DNA of 64,000 nt from Rhabditoides inermis (lineage: Eukaryota; Nematoda; Chromadorea; Rhabditida; Rhabditidae): assembly GCA_963966185.1 (NCBI GenBank), contig CAWZYM010000328.1:124001-188000 (forward strand). The letters are read 5' to 3'. A program made the translations under genes and the position numbers. The notes beneath the pieces are model-generated. The model was not told the origin of the DNA, did not search any database, and was given only the letters and a program-made list of their open reading frames with translations. Shown piece after piece: positions 38,690 to 51,256 of this stretch (the first letter of the stretch is position 1; each line of letters starts with the position of its first letter).

Positions 38690-40772
38690 CGTCGTGGTAG
38701 AGGATACTGGTGTAGTTGAGACACAGACTCCCTTTCTCTCTCTATTCCTCCTTCCCTCTCTCCTCCCCCCCCCTCTCTCTCTCTCTCTGACTTGTGTCGT
38801 CTTTGTCTTGTGCGATGAGAAGAGACCGCGTGTGAGGAGAAGGAGGAGGGAGAAATAGCAACCGTCGTGGTAGTGGGTACTGGTGTAGTTGAGACACAGA
38901 CTCCCTCTCTCTCTCTTCCTCCTTCCCTCTCTCCTTCCCCCCCCCCCTCTCTCTCTCTCTCTCTCTGACTTGTGTCGTCTTTGTCTTGTGCGATGAGAAG
39001 AGACCGCGTGCGAGGAGAAGGATGAGGGAGAAATGGCAACCGTCGTGGTAGTGGTTACTGGTGTAGTTGAGAAACAGACTCCCTCTCTCTCTCTTCCTCC
39101 TTCCCTCTCTCCTTCCCCTTCCTCTCTCTCTCTCTCTCTGACTTGTGTCGTCTTTGTCTTGTGCGATGAGAAGAGACCGCGTGTGAGGAGAAGGAGGAGG
39201 GAGAAATGGCGACCGTCGTGGTAGTGGGTACTGGTGTAGTTGAGACACAGACTCCCTCTCTCTCTTCCTCCTTCCCTCTCTCCTTCCCCCCCCCTCTCTC
39301 TCTCTGACTTGTGTCGTCTTTGTCTTGTGCGATGAGAAGAGACCGCGTGTGAGGAGAAGTAGGAGGGAGAAATCGCAACCGTCGTGGTAGTGGGTACTGA
39401 TGTAGTTGAGACACAGACTTTCTCTCTCTCCCTCCTTCCCTCTCTCCTCCCCCCCCCCTCCCTCTCTCTCTCTTTTTGACTTGTGTCGTCTTTGTCTTGT
39501 GCGATGAGAAGAGACCGCGTTTGAGGAGAAGGAGAAGGGAGAAATGGCAACCGTCGTGGTAGTGGGTACTGGTGTAGTTGAGACACAGACTCCCTCTCTC
39601 TCTCTTCCTCCTTCCCTCTCTCCTTCCCCCCCCCCTCTCTCTGACTTGTGTCGTCTTTGTCTTGTGCGATGAGAAGAGACCGCGTGTGAGGAGAAGGAGG
39701 AGGGAGAATTGGCAACCGTCGTGGTAGTGGGTACTGGTGTAGTTGAGACACAGACTCCCTCTCTCTCTCTTTCTCCTTCCTTCTCTCCTTCCCCCCTCTC
39801 TCTCTGACTTGTGTCGTCTTTGTCTTGTGCGATGAGAAGAGACCGCGTGTGAGGAGAAGGAGGAGGGAGAATTGGCAACCGTCGTGGTAGTGGGTACTGG
39901 TGTAGTTGAGACACAGACTCCCTCTCTCTCTCTTTCTCCTTCCTTCTCTCCTTCCCCCCTCTCTCTCTGACTTGTGTCGTCTTTGTCTTGTGCGATGAGA
40001 AGAGACCGCGTTTGAGGAGAAGGAGAAGGGAGAAATGGCAACCGTCGTGGTAGTGGGTACTGGTGTAGTTGAGACACAGACTCCCTCTCTCTCTCTTTCT
40101 CCTTCCTTCTCTCCTTCCCCCCTCTCTCTCTGACTTGTGTCGTCTTTGTCTTGTGCGATGAGAAGAGACCGCGTGTGAGGAGAAGGAGGAGGGAGAATTG
40201 GCAACCGTCGTGGTAGTGGGTACTGGTGTAGTTGAAACACAGACTCCCTCTCTCTCTTCCTCCTTCCCTCTCTCCTTCCCCCCCTCTCTCTCTCTGACTT
40301 GTGTCGTCTTTGTCTTGTGCGATGAGAAGAGACTGCGTGTGAGGAGAAGGAGGAGGGAGAAATGACAACCGTCGTGGTAGTGGGTACTGGTGTAGTTGAG
40401 ACACAGACTCCCTCTCTCTCTCTTCCTCCTTCCCTCTCTCCTTCCCCCCCTCTCTCTCTGACTTGTGTCGTCTTTGTCTTGTGCGATGAGAAGAGACCGC
40501 GTGTGAGGAGAAGGAGGAGGGAGAAATCGCAACCGTCGTGGTAGTGGGTACTGGTGTAGTTGAGACACAGACTCCCTCTCTCTCTCTTTCTCCTTCCCTC
40601 TCTCCTTCCCCCCTCTCTCTCTGACTTGTGTCGTCTTTGTCTTGTGCGATGAGAAGAGACCGCGTGTGAGGAGAAGGAGGAGGGAGAAATGGCAACCGTC
40701 GTGGTAGTGGGTACTGGTGTAGTTGAGACACAGAGTCCCTCTCTCTCTCTTCCTCCTTCCCTCTCTCCTTCC

Positions 40773-40828
<56 letters not shown>

Positions 40829-42635
40829 GTGTCGTCTTCGTCTTGTGCGATGAGAATAGACCGCGTGTGAGGAGAAGGAGGAGGGAGAAATGGCAACCGT
40901 CGTGGTAGTGGGTACTGGTGTAGTTGAGACACAGACTCCCTCTCTCTCTCTCTTCCTCCTTCCCTCTCTCCTTCCCCCCCCCCTCTCTCTCTCTCTCTGA
41001 CTTGTGTCGTCTTTGTCTTGTGCGATGAGAAGAGACCGCGTGTGAGGAGAAGGAGGAGGGAGAAATGGCGACCGTCGTGGTAGTGGGTACTGGTGTAGTT
41101 AAGACACAGACTCCCTCTCTCTCTTCCTCCTTCCCTCTCTCCTTCCCCCCCCCCCTCTCTTTCTCTGACTTGTGTCGTCTTTGTCTTGTGCGATGAGAAG
41201 AGACCGCGTGTGAGGAGAAGTAGGAGGGAGAAATCGCAACCGTCGTGGTAGTGGGTACTGATGTAGTTGAGACACAGACTTTCTCTCCCTCCCTCCTTCC
41301 CTCTCTCCTCCCCCCCCCTCCCTCTCTCTCTCTTTTTGACTTGTGTCGTCTTTGTCTTGTGCGATGAGAAGAGACCGCGTTTGAGGAGAAGGAGAAGGGA
41401 GAAATGGCAACCGTCGTGGTAGTGGGTACTGGTGTAGTTGAGACACAGACTCCCTCTCTCTCTCTTCCTCCTTCCCTCTCTCCTCCCCCCCCCCCCCCTC
41501 TCTCTGACTTGTGTCGTCTTTGTCTTGTGCGATGAGAAGAGACCGCGTGTGAGGAGAAGGAGGAGGGAGAATTGGCAACCGTCGTGGTAGTGGGTACTGG
41601 TGTAGTTGAGACACAGACTCCCTCTCTCTCTCTTTCTCCTTCCTTCTCTCCTTCCCCCCTCTCTCTCTGACTTGTGTCGTCTTTGTCTTGTGCGATGAGA
41701 AGAGACCGCGTGTGAGGGGAAGGAGGAGGGAGAATTGGCAACCGTCGTGTTAGTGGGTACTGGTGTAGTTGAGACACAGACTCCCTCTCTCTCTCTTTCT
41801 CCTTCCTTCTCTCCTTCCCCCCTCTCTCTCTGACTTGTGTCGTCTTCGTCTTGTGCGATGAGAAGAGACCGCGTTTGAGGAGAAGGAGAAGGGAGAAATG
41901 GCAACCGTCGTGGTAGTGGGTACTGGTGTAGTTGAGACACAGACTCCCTCTCTCTCTCTTTCTCCTTCCTTCTCTCCTTCCCCCCTCTCTCTCTGACTTG
42001 TGTCGTCTTTGTCTTGTGCGATGAGAAGTGACCGCGTGTGAGGAGAAGGAGGAGGGAGAATTGGCAACCGTCGTGGTAGTGGGTACTGGTGTAGTTGAAA
42101 CACAGACTCCCTCTCTCTCTTCCTCCTTCCCTCTCTCCTTCCCCCCCTCTCTCTCTCTGACTTGTGTCGTCTTTGTCTTGTGCGATGAGAAGAGACCGCG
42201 TGTGAGGAGAAGGAGGAGGGAGAAATGACAACCGTCGTGGTAGTGGGTACTGGTGTAGTTGAGACACAGAGTCCCTCTCTCTCTCTTCCTCCTTCCCTCT
42301 CTCCTTCCCCCCCTCTCTCTCTGACTTGTGTCGTCTTTGTCTTGTGCGATGAGAAGAGACCGCGTGTGAGGAGAAGGAGGAGGGAGAAATCGCAACCGTC
42401 GTGGTAGTGGGTACTGGTGTAGTTGAGACACAGACTCCCTCTCTTTCTCTTTCTCCTTCCCTCTCTCCTTCCCCCCTCTCTCTCTGACTTGTGTCGTCTT
42501 TGTCTTGTGCGATGAGAAGAGACCGCGTGTGAGGAGAAGGAGGAGGGAGAAATGGCAACCGTCGTGGTAGTGGGTACTGGTGTAGTTGAGACACAGACTC
42601 CCTCTCTCTCTCTTCCTTCTTCCCTCTCTCCTTCC

Positions 42636-42677
<42 letters not shown>

Positions 42678-43174
42678 GTGTCGTCTTCGTCTTGTGCGAT
42701 GAGAATAGACCGCGTGTGAGGAGAAGGAGGAGGGAGAAATGGCAACCGTCGTGGTAGTGGGTACTGGTGTAGTTGAGACACAGACTCCCTCTCTCTCTCT
42801 CTTCCTCCTTCCCTCTCTCCTTCTCCCCCCCCCTCTCTCTTTCTCTCTGACTTGTGTCGTCTTCGTCTTGTGCGATGAGAATAGACCGCGTGTGAGGAGA
42901 AGGAGGAGGGAGAAATGGCAACCGTCGTGGTAGTGGGTACTGGTGTAGTTGAGACACAGACTCCCTCTCTCTCTCTCTTCCTCCTTCCCTCTCTCCTTCT
43001 CCCCCCCCTCTCTCTTTCTCTCTGACTTGTGTCGTCTTCGTCTTGTGCGATGAGAAGAGACCGCGTGTGAGGAGAAGGAGGATGGAGAAATGGCAACCGT
43101 CGTGGTAGTGGGTACTGGTGTAGTTGAGACACAGACTCCCTCTCTCTCTCCCTCCTTCCCTCTCTCCTTCCCTC

Positions 43175-43215
<41 letters not shown>

Positions 43216-46095
43216 GTGTCGTCTTCGTCTTGTGCGATGAGAATAGACCGCGTGTGAGGAGAAGGAGGAGGGAGAAATGGCAACCGTCGTGGTAGTGGGT
43301 ACTGATGTAGTTGAGACACAGACTTTCTCTCTCTCCCTCCTTCCCTCTCTCCTTCCCCTCCTCCCTCTCTCTCTCTTTTTGACTTGTGTCGTCTTTGTCT
43401 TGTGCGATGAGAAGAGACCGCGTTTGAGGAGAAGGAGAAGGGAGAAATGGCAACCGTCGTGGTAGTGGGTACTGGTGTAGTTGAGACACAGACTCCCTCT
43501 CTCTCTCTTCCTCCTTCCCCCTCTCCTTCCCCCCCTCTCTCTGACTTGTGTCGTCTTTGTCTTGTGCGATGAGAAGAGACCGCGTGTGAGGAGAAGGAGG
43601 AGGGAGAATTGGCAACCGTCGTGGTAGTGGGTACTGGTGTAGTTGAGACACAGACTCCCTCTCTCTCTCTTTCTCCTTCCTTCTCTCCTTCCCCCTCTCT
43701 CTCTGACTTGTGTCGTCTTTGTCTTGTGCGATGAGAAGAGACCGCGTTTGAGGAGAAGGAGAAGGGAGAAATGGCAACCGTCGTGGTAGTGGGTACTGGT
43801 GTAGTTGAGACACAGACTCCCTCTCTCTCTCTTCCTCCTTCCCTCTCTCCTTCCCCCCCCCCTCTCTCTGACTTGTGTCGTCTTTGTCTTGTGCGATGAG
43901 AAGAACCCGCGTGTGAGGAGAAGGAGGAGGGAGAATTGGCAACCGTCGTGGTAGTGGGTACTGGTGTAGTTGAGACACAGACTCCCTCTCTCTCTCTTTC
44001 TCCTTCCTTCTCTCCTTCCCCCCTCTCTCTCTGACTTGTGTCGTCTTTGTCTTGTGCGATGAGAAGAGACCGCGTGTGAGGAGAAGGAGGAGGGAGAATT
44101 GGCAACGTCGTGGTAGTGGGTACTGGTGTAGTTGAGACACAAACTCCCTCTCTCTCTTCCTCCTTCCCTCTCTCCTTCCCCCCCTCTCTCTCTCTGACTT
44201 GTGTCGTCTTTGTCTTGTGCGATGAGAAGAGACCGCGTGTGAGGAGAAGGAGGAGGGAGAAATGACAACCGTCGTGGTAGTGGGTACTGGTGTAGTTGAG
44301 ACACAGACTCCCTCTATCTCTCTTCCTCCTTCCCTCTCTCCTCCCCCCCCCTCTCTCTCTCTGACTTGTGTCGTCTTTGTCTTGTGCGATGAGAAGAGAC
44401 CGCGTGTGAGGAGAAGGAGGAGGGAGAAATGGCAACCGTCGTGGTAGTGGGTACAGGTGTAGTTGAGACACAGACTCCCTCTCTCTCTCTTCCTCCTTCC
44501 CTCTCTCCTTCCCCCCCCCCCTCTCTCTCTCTCTCTCTGACTTGTGTCGTCTTCGTCTTGTGCGATGAGAAGAGACCGCGTGTGAGGAGAAGGAGGAGGG
44601 AGAAATGGCAACCGTCGTGGTAGTGGGTACTGGTGTAGTTGAGACACAGACTCCCTCTCTCTCTCTTCCTCCTTCCCTCTCTCCTTCCCCCCCCCCCCTC
44701 TCTCTCTGACTTGTGTCGTCTTTGTCTTGTGCGATGAGAAGAGACCGCGTGTGAGGAGAAGTAGGAGGGAGAAATCGCAACCGTTGTGGTAGTGGGTACT
44801 GATGTAGTTGAGACACAGACTTTCTCTCTCTCTCTCTTTCTCCTTCCTTCTCTCCTTCCCCCCTCTCTCTCTGACTTGTGTCGTCTTTGTCTTGTGCGAT
44901 GAGAAGAGACCGCGTTTGAGGAGAAGGAGAAGGGAGAAATGGCAACCGTCGTGGTAGTGGGTACTGGTGTAGTTGAGACACAGACTCCCTCTCTCTTTCT
45001 TTCTCCTTCCTTCTCTCCTTCCCCCCTCTCTCTCTGACTTGTGTCGTCTTTGTCTTGTGCGATGAGAAGAGACCGCGTGTGAGGAGAAGGAGGAGGGAGA
45101 ATTGGCAACCGTCGTGGTAGTGGGTACTGGTGTAGTTGAGACACAGACTCCCTCTCTCTCTTCCTCCTTCCCTCTCTCCTTCCCCCCCCCCTCTCTCTCT
45201 GACTTGTGTCGTCTTTGTCTTGTGCGATGAGAAGAGACCGCGTGTGAGGAGAAGGAGGAGGGAGAATTGGCAACCGTCGTGGTAGTGGGTACTGGTGTAG
45301 TTGAAACACAGACTCCCTCTCTCTCTCTTCCTCCTTCCCTCTCTCCTTCCCCCCCTCTCTCTCTCTCTCTGACTTGTGTCGTCTTCGTCTTGTGCGATGA
45401 GAAGAGACCGCGTGTGAGGAGAAGGAGGAGGGAGAAATGGCAACCGTCGTGGTAGTGGGTACTGGTGTAGTTGAGACACAGACTCCCTCTCTCTCTCTCT
45501 TCCTCCTTCCCTCTCTCCTTCTCCCCCCCCCTCTCTCTTTCTCTCTGACTTGTGTCGTCTTCGTCTTGTGCGATGAGAAGAGACCGCGTGTGAGGAGAAG
45601 GAGGAGGGAGAAATGGCAACCGTCGTGGTAGTGGGTACTGGTGTAGTTGAGACACAGACTTTCTCTCTCTCCCTCCTTCCCTCTCTCCTCCCCCCCCCCC
45701 CTCCCTCTCTCTCTCTTTTTGACTTGTGTCGTCTTCGTCTTGTGCGATGAGAAGAGACCGCGTGTGAGGAGAAGGAGGAGGGAGAAATGGCAACCGTCGT
45801 GGTAGTGGGTACTGGTGTAGTTGAGACACAGACTCCCTCTCTCTCCCTCCCTCCTTCCCTCTCTCCTTCCCCCCCCCCTCTCTCTCTCTCTCTCTCTGAC
45901 TTGTGTCGTCTTCGTCTTGTGCGATAAGAAGAGACCGCGTGTGAGGAGAAGGAGGAGGGAGAAATGGCAACCGTCGTGGTAGTGGGTACTGGTGTAGTTG
46001 AGACACAGACTCCCTCTCTCTCTCTTCCTCCTTCCCTCTCTCCTCCCCCCCCCTCTCTCTCTCTCTCTCTCTGACTTGTGTCGTCTTCGTGATGA
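38690..46095. repeat. Family B minisatellite array 2, units of 160-190 bp (about 44 copies)
   Basis: Same unit as array 1. The left part repeats the unit order of array 1 almost exactly (27738 aligned with 38146); the right 3 kb is extra. Spurious minus-strand frames reach 2,245 codons. The array stops at 46095 in GTCGTCTTCGTGATGAGAGA and passes into another pyrimidine-rich stretch. Confidence 0.93.
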
Positions 46096-46099
46096 GAGA

Positions 46100-46620
46100 A
46101 TAGGAAACAGCTGCACTCTCTCCCCCTCTTTCTCTTTCTCTCCCTCTTTCTCTCTATCTTACACTAACTCTTCTTCCCTCTCTTCCCCTGTAGGTAACAA
46201 TCTGCAGATAATAGAAGCTGAGATATAGGGACCCCAATCGATAATTGTGATTTCAAAATTTCGTTATCATATTATCATGATATTCTGACTTTAGTTATGT
46301 AGTTTCTAAATATATATGAATGTTCTATGTTTACTGGATACGTGCGCTAAGCGCGCGAATTGGGGCGCACGCTCTCAAAAGGGCAACGTGACAGAGAGGG
46401 CGGCGAGATCAGAGAGAAGGATGACGTCATCGACCACATTTAGTAACTTTTCGGGTATTAGCACAGTATCTTCAGCCGCAAACAAAGTATACCTGAAATC
46501 AGCTAATCGAATGCTATCTAACTGCAAAGGTTAAAACCCTGAAGATACAGTGCTTTGCATATTTACATATTAGAACATTAGAACAGAATTCCGCTTGGGT
46601 CGCACAAATGTTCATTGGGG
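46100..46620. other. Non-repetitive stretch of family B with GC-rich stem remnant
   Basis: After a pyrimidine-rich patch (46120-46190) this stretch has no gene. At 46338-46370 CGTGCGC and GCGCACG can pair around a GC-rich loop, with no CTAG at the edge. It may be an eroded terminal hairpin of an older element. Confidence 0.35.
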
Positions 46621-48010
46621 TCTCTAGCTGAGATATGAACATGACCTTATTAGGGATATTCAAATGAGGTCTAATTAGATATATACAAAACATTTTGTAC
46701 TCCAGTACGTTGTACTTATGTATATCAAGTACCAAGAATGTAGTTATAATAGGAGCTGAGATATGAACAAGACCTTATTTGGGATATTCAAATGAGGTTT
46801 AATTAAATATGTTGAATACCAAACAGTTTGTACCCAATTACTTTGTACATATTCCAAGTATCAAGATTGTAGCTATACAATGAGCTGAGCTATAAACATG
46901 ACCTTATTTGGGACATGCAAATGAGGTTTCATTAAATAAGTTGTATACCAAACAGTTTGTACTCGAGTACCTTGTACTTTTACCAAGTATCAAGATTGTA
47001 GCTATAATAGGAGCCGAGATATGAACATGACCTTATTTGGGATATTCAAATGAGGTGATTTAGAACGATAAATTTATCTAAAAAAAACACTTGTTTACTT
47101 GTTACCTGTACGAAGAATGAACCTTCTACCTTGAAAAAGAACCGAGTTATGAATTTTTAAATGTTTCTGAATATTTGAAATGTGAAATTTTGGAAATTGA
47201 TTAAATTTCAAAAATTAGTTAAAAATCTGAGTTAATTCATGAACGAAGGTAGTACGGTAGTGATAATTAAATGACAAAATGCAGGTTTCAACTCTCACTG
47301 AGACGAAAGTTACAGACCAGTCGCCGAGAGGGTATTTTGCAAACCTAATTTGCATATATGCAAATGAGGTGAGAAAAATCGGTGACCGACTGGGGGCCTA
47401 TGCTAGTCTACCCCTAAGAGATGAACTGTCAGGACCTAAAGAGTAAAGAGTTATGTGTACTGCATGTTAGAGACTTATGAAATTCTTTTCAGAGTTGTTT
47501 GCAAAATTGTTTACTTGTTAACGTCACTTGTAAACAACAAATATGAACTCAGTACTTGGTCTAGTACACTTTAGATACCTTTTAAATGAATGTTTGAGTT
47601 GTTTACTTATTTGTTTACTTGTTTACTTGACTTGTTTACCTAATGTTTTAGACTTGTTTACTTGTTACCTGTACCAAGTATCGAGATTAGCGCTATAATA
47701 GGAACTGAGATATAAACATGACCTTATTTGGGACATGCAAATGAGGTTTAATTAAATAAGTTATATACGAAACAGTTTGTACTCAAGTACTTTGTACTCG
47801 TACCAACTATCAAGATTGTAGCTATAATAGGAGCTGAGATATAAACTATAAACATGTCCTTTTTTGGGATATGCAAATCAGGTTTAATCAAATAAGTTGT
47901 ATACCAAACAGTTTGTACTGAAGCACTTTGTACTCGTACCAAGTGCGAAGATTGTAGCTATATTAGGAACGGAGAAATGAATGTGACCTTATTTGGAGTA
48001 TGCAAATGAG
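46620..48010. repeat. Diverged repeats of about 128 bp in the 5' half of family B
   Basis: The words GCTGAGATATGAACATGACC, TTATTTGGGATATGCAAATG and TACCAAACAGTTTGTAC recur at about 46627, 46757, 46884, 47012, 47705, 47832 and 47968. Partial copies also lie at 28090-28260 and 38500-38680, on the other side of the minisatellite. This suggests the minisatellite grew inside this older repeat. Confidence 0.8.
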
Positions 48011-48147
48011 GTGAGAACAAGCGGTGATCATTCTCGGCCCTGGGCTAGTCTATGCCTAAGAGATGAACGCCCAGGACCTAAGGAGTAAAGAGTTATGCGT
48101 CCGGACAAACACTGACCTAAGCAAATTTATATGTCGAACCCAGGCGA

Positions 48148-48185
48148 CTAGCGCTCCGGCGCGCTATCGCGCGCCTCCGCACTAG
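48148..48185 (-). repeat. Imperfect 3'-terminal hairpin, family E
   Basis: Starts and ends with CTAG. The core has GCGCTCCGGC on one side and GCGCGCCTCCGC on the other, pairing with a few mismatches around TATC. The core matches the GC part of the 139-bp family A unit. Confidence 0.75.
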
Positions 48186-49019
48186 GTATACACAAATAGA
48201 AAAATAGAAGAATAGTTCGTCTTGCATGTTTGATAGTTGTAGCCTCTCTAATAACTCTTGCGAAGATACATACACGCGAGGGTTGTAGTTGAAGTGTTCA
48301 AGTTCTATATATTTTGTATATGTAGCTTATTTTTTTTTTGTTTTTTTCTTATCTCTCCTACTTCTTTTTCACTTATTTTATGTTTCACAGATGTACACCG
48401 CCCCATCTCTTTCTCCTCTATACGGTTCTGTCTACTTTTCATCCTATCTCCCTCCTCCTCCCCCCGCCCCTCTCTCTCTCTCTCTCTCTCTCTTTCCTCG
48501 ACACAGTTCTACTCTCCCCTATCTCTCCTCTCTCTCCCTTCTCCCTCTCCCACTGTCTCGCTATCTCTTTCTCTCTTTCTCTTTCTCTCTCAGTATTATA
48601 TTCTCTAGAAACAGTATTATATTCTCTATTGTCTACTGTCAACTTTCTAGAGACAATACTAATACTATGCTCTTGTTTGTTTACTGCATCTTTTTCTTCT
48701 ACTGTGACAACAACTTTCTAGAGACATTACTATGTTTTCTTGTGTCTACTTTCACCTCTCATCACCTCTTCCACTCTCACTCTCACATCTGCAGTAATCA
48801 CTATCACTGCGACTTTCGAGAGACAGTTATGTCTACTCTCCCTTCTCTCTCCTCTTTTCTCTCTCCTATTCTCTCTTTCCTATTCTCTCTTTTGTATACT
48901 TTCACGTCCCCGCTGCGGTGACAACAACTTTCTAGAGACAGTGCTATGGTACCTTCTGTCTACTCTTCTATTCTCACACCTGCAGTAGTCACTGCGACTT
49001 TCGAGAGACAGTTATTTAA

Positions 49020-50200
49020 AAACTTTTTTAAACAGAAAGTACTACTCTCTTCTCTACTGTCTTCTTTCTCTACCGTCTACTCTCTCACGTTCTAAAAATA
49101 TAATTTGACCGCCTGTTATTGCCAAATGACATGTAAGGTGAACTCGATTCTCACCTCACCTCACTTCCACTCGACACTGTACTGCATCGAAAAGCGGAAT
49201 TTCAGGCTGAATATGTACAAGAGTACAAGTAATAAACTCAAAACTTAGTTTTAACTGAAAAAAAGAAGCAGTACATATATTACGTCTACAATGACTTCGA
49301 GAAAAGAAGCCGGCTGGCGCGCCCTAACACGTTGTGCGCACGTGTGAAGGAGTTTGAAACAGTTTGAGGTTTTTTATTTGATCGTTAGAAAGCACTATCT
49401 ATTTACGTCTCGAAACATTTTACTTAACTTGCAACCTTCAACTTTTCTTTTTGTCAAAGTTATTCGTTGAAGAAATTTTGTGTTTTTCAACTGACTCAAT
49501 CCATTATTGTTATATTTAGAGAAATTCCTATCAAAAAAGACACAACTGAGTGGATATGGGTCAGTGATTGCGAATGCCAACTATTCGATATCGATCGGTT
49601 GACCTGGCGGCTGGTAGCGAGCAATCCGGTGGGCGCGACCCCAGCAAGTAACGCGCGCTCAGAAAATGTCTAATACTGTATGAAGACAAAGTCCGATCGA
49701 TCTGAAACTTTGACAGAAGGGCTTTTTTGCCCATAAAAGCTTAAGTTTACAAATTGGACCCTCTATCTCGTCTGTACGAAAAGTCGATCATATTCGCCAT
49801 ATTTGGTGACTTTTCAAAAAAGGAAACCAGTTTCTATAATCTCTTATACGTAATCTTTCTTCTATTCAATTTTCATAGAAATCGAAGATCATGAATTTTG
49901 GGTGCATTTTGGGTACATTCGCCTATTTGGGCATGAAGATGAGGTCACAGGCAGCTGGTATTGCGGCTATCGATTTTTTCTAGGTCGATTCACCTACCCT
50001 CCAAATTTGGTTCTAATTGAAGTATTTTGAAATTTTTCTCCATAGTTAAGAGATCAGGTGATAACTATGATTAGGAGATTGCTATTGACGAGATATTTGG
50101 AATTTTGCGTTCTCAGGTATTGAAGAAACTTTCTAGGAAAGATGAGTAGTTAGAGTAGACTTTGAAAAGAGATATCTCTCCGGAAGGACAGACAGACAGA
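49020..50200. other. Unique AT-rich sequence of family E; no gene seen
   Basis: Short open frames only. Nothing resembles a known protein. It ends in CAGACAGACAGACACCATAG, the shared subterminal word of families C and E. Confidence 0.5.
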
Positions 50201-50231
50201 CACCATAGTAAATATTAGTATGCAAGGGGAA

Positions 50232-50284
50232 CTAGCCCGAGCGGCGCTGGCGCGCCGCTCGGGCTAGGGCCGCCTTCGGCGGCC
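50232..50284 (-). repeat. Double 3'-terminal hairpin, family C copy 1
   Basis: The outer palindrome 50232-50267 has perfect 16-nt arms beginning CTAGCCCGAGCGG and a TGGC loop. The inner hairpin GGCCGCC/TTC/GGCGGCC is at 50268-50284. Confidence 0.85.
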
Positions 50285-51203
50285 TCAACACTCAAACATC
50301 AAAACTGAAATCATCACTCAAATCTAATTTCATAACTAAAATATGTTCACAAACCTTTAATGCAACTAAGAAGTACGTTACAATACAAAAGACAAAAAAT
50401 GAAGACAATTGAACGTTGTTTACAAATTTGTTTACTTGTTTACACTTTTTGTAAACAAAATTTTTGAACTCACCTGTAAGTCTACTACACGGTATACACC
50501 TTTCAAACACGTTTTCAGGATGTTTACATACTTGTTTACTTGTTTACAACATCTGTAAACAACATTTTCGAACTCACCAATAATGTTACTAAACATTTGA
50601 CATCTTCAAAACATATTTTCAGGTTGTTTACAAAGTTGTTTACTTGTTTACTTCATCTGTAAACAACATTTTTGAACTCGCCTCTTGGTGTACTACATCT
50701 TAGACACCTTCAAAACAAACTTAAAATTTGTTGACAAAGTTGTTTACTTGTTGACAAACATGTAAACAACAACATCGCTGACTTGCCTCCAGGTCACGTA
50801 CCAAGTTTGGACTCTTTGGCATCAAAACTGACCGAGATACAACATTACCATATTTGGAATTATGCAAATGAGGTCATTAATCGAAACTTGAATCATTGAC
50901 CCTACAGTACCCTAACCCTAAAAGGGAATCTCAGTAGCTCAAAAACTAACTATAGTTTACATAGAACTGGTCATCTCTCAGATTCTATGTTCTTAGATAT
51001 GCAAATTTTCCAGGGAGAACCCATATAAGGAACGGTCAGATCAGGACCTCAGGTAAACGATGCAGAGCGGTCACCACCTGAGATCTAATTTCCATACCTC
51101 AACCCCCAACGAACACTACAACTTGAGATACAACCGCGGAACGACACACAGACAGACAGACAGACAGACACCATAGCATAATTTATAGGGGGTGGGCGGG
51201 TGA
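50232..51203 (-). mobile_element. Non-autonomous Helitron, family C, copy 1 (972 bp)
   Basis: Minus-strand 5' end TCACCCGCCCACCCCC at 51203, then CTATGGTGTCTGTCTG. At the 3' end are two hairpins: GGCCGCC/TTC/GGCGGCC (50268-50284) and a 36-nt palindrome ending in CTAG (50232-50267, 16-nt arms, TGGC loop). The body is AT-rich with many TGTTTAC words and one ATGCAAATGAGG. It is non-coding. Confidence 0.75.
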
Positions 51204-51256
51204 CTAGCCCGAGCGGCGCTGGCGCGCCGCTCGGGCTAGGGCCGCCTTCGGCGGCC
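51204..51256 (-). repeat. Double 3'-terminal hairpin, family C copy 2
   Basis: Identical in layout to 50232-50284. The following minus-strand bases are TCACCCGCCC, the start of copy 1. Confidence 0.85.

Larger units (their letters stand above)
38146..48147 (-). mobile_element. Non-autonomous Helitron, family B, about 10 kb
   Basis: Minus-strand 5' end TCGCCTGGGTTCG at 48147, directly after the CTAG of the family E element. The 3' palindrome (arms CTAGCGGCC, loop TGC) is at 38146-38166. Inside are a region of about 128-bp repeats with ATGCAAATGAGG words (about 46620-48010), a pyrimidine microsatellite zone (46100-46190), the huge minisatellite (38690-46095) and a 3' unique block (38167-38690) with TGTTTAC words. 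No protein-coding gene is recognised. Confidence 0.68.
48148..50231 (-). mobile_element. Non-autonomous Helitron, family E, 2.1 kb
   Basis: Minus-strand 5' end at 50231 (TTCCCCTTGCATAC, followed by CTATGGTGTCTG as in other families). The 3' end at 48148-48185 is an imperfect GC-rich hairpin flanked on both sides by CTAG. The body has pyrimidine-rich tracts (48460-48600) and repeated words AACTTTCTAGAGACA and TTTCGAGAGACAGTTA between 48590 and 49020. From 49100 to 50200 I see no gene. Its hairpin core is nearly the same as the GC core of the family A 139-bp unit. Confidence 0.65.

Noticed and set aside
38742..45479. Minus-strand open frame of 2,245 codons
   Set aside because: Same minisatellite; three frames are open together and poly(C)/(CT)n length changes swap frames between units.
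46316..46534. 72-codon plus-strand frame (MNVLCLLDTCAKRANWGARS)
   Set aside because: Isolated, no recognised motif, on the strand opposite to element sense, and overlapping a GC-stem remnant.
48258..48921. Ser/Phe/Leu-rich frames of up to 210 codons in family E
   Set aside because: Low-complexity pyrimidine-rich sequence; three overlapping frames with similar composition and no domain.
50895..50925. Telomere-like CCCTAACCCTAAAA
   Set aside because: Only two repeats, inside each family C body; no array.
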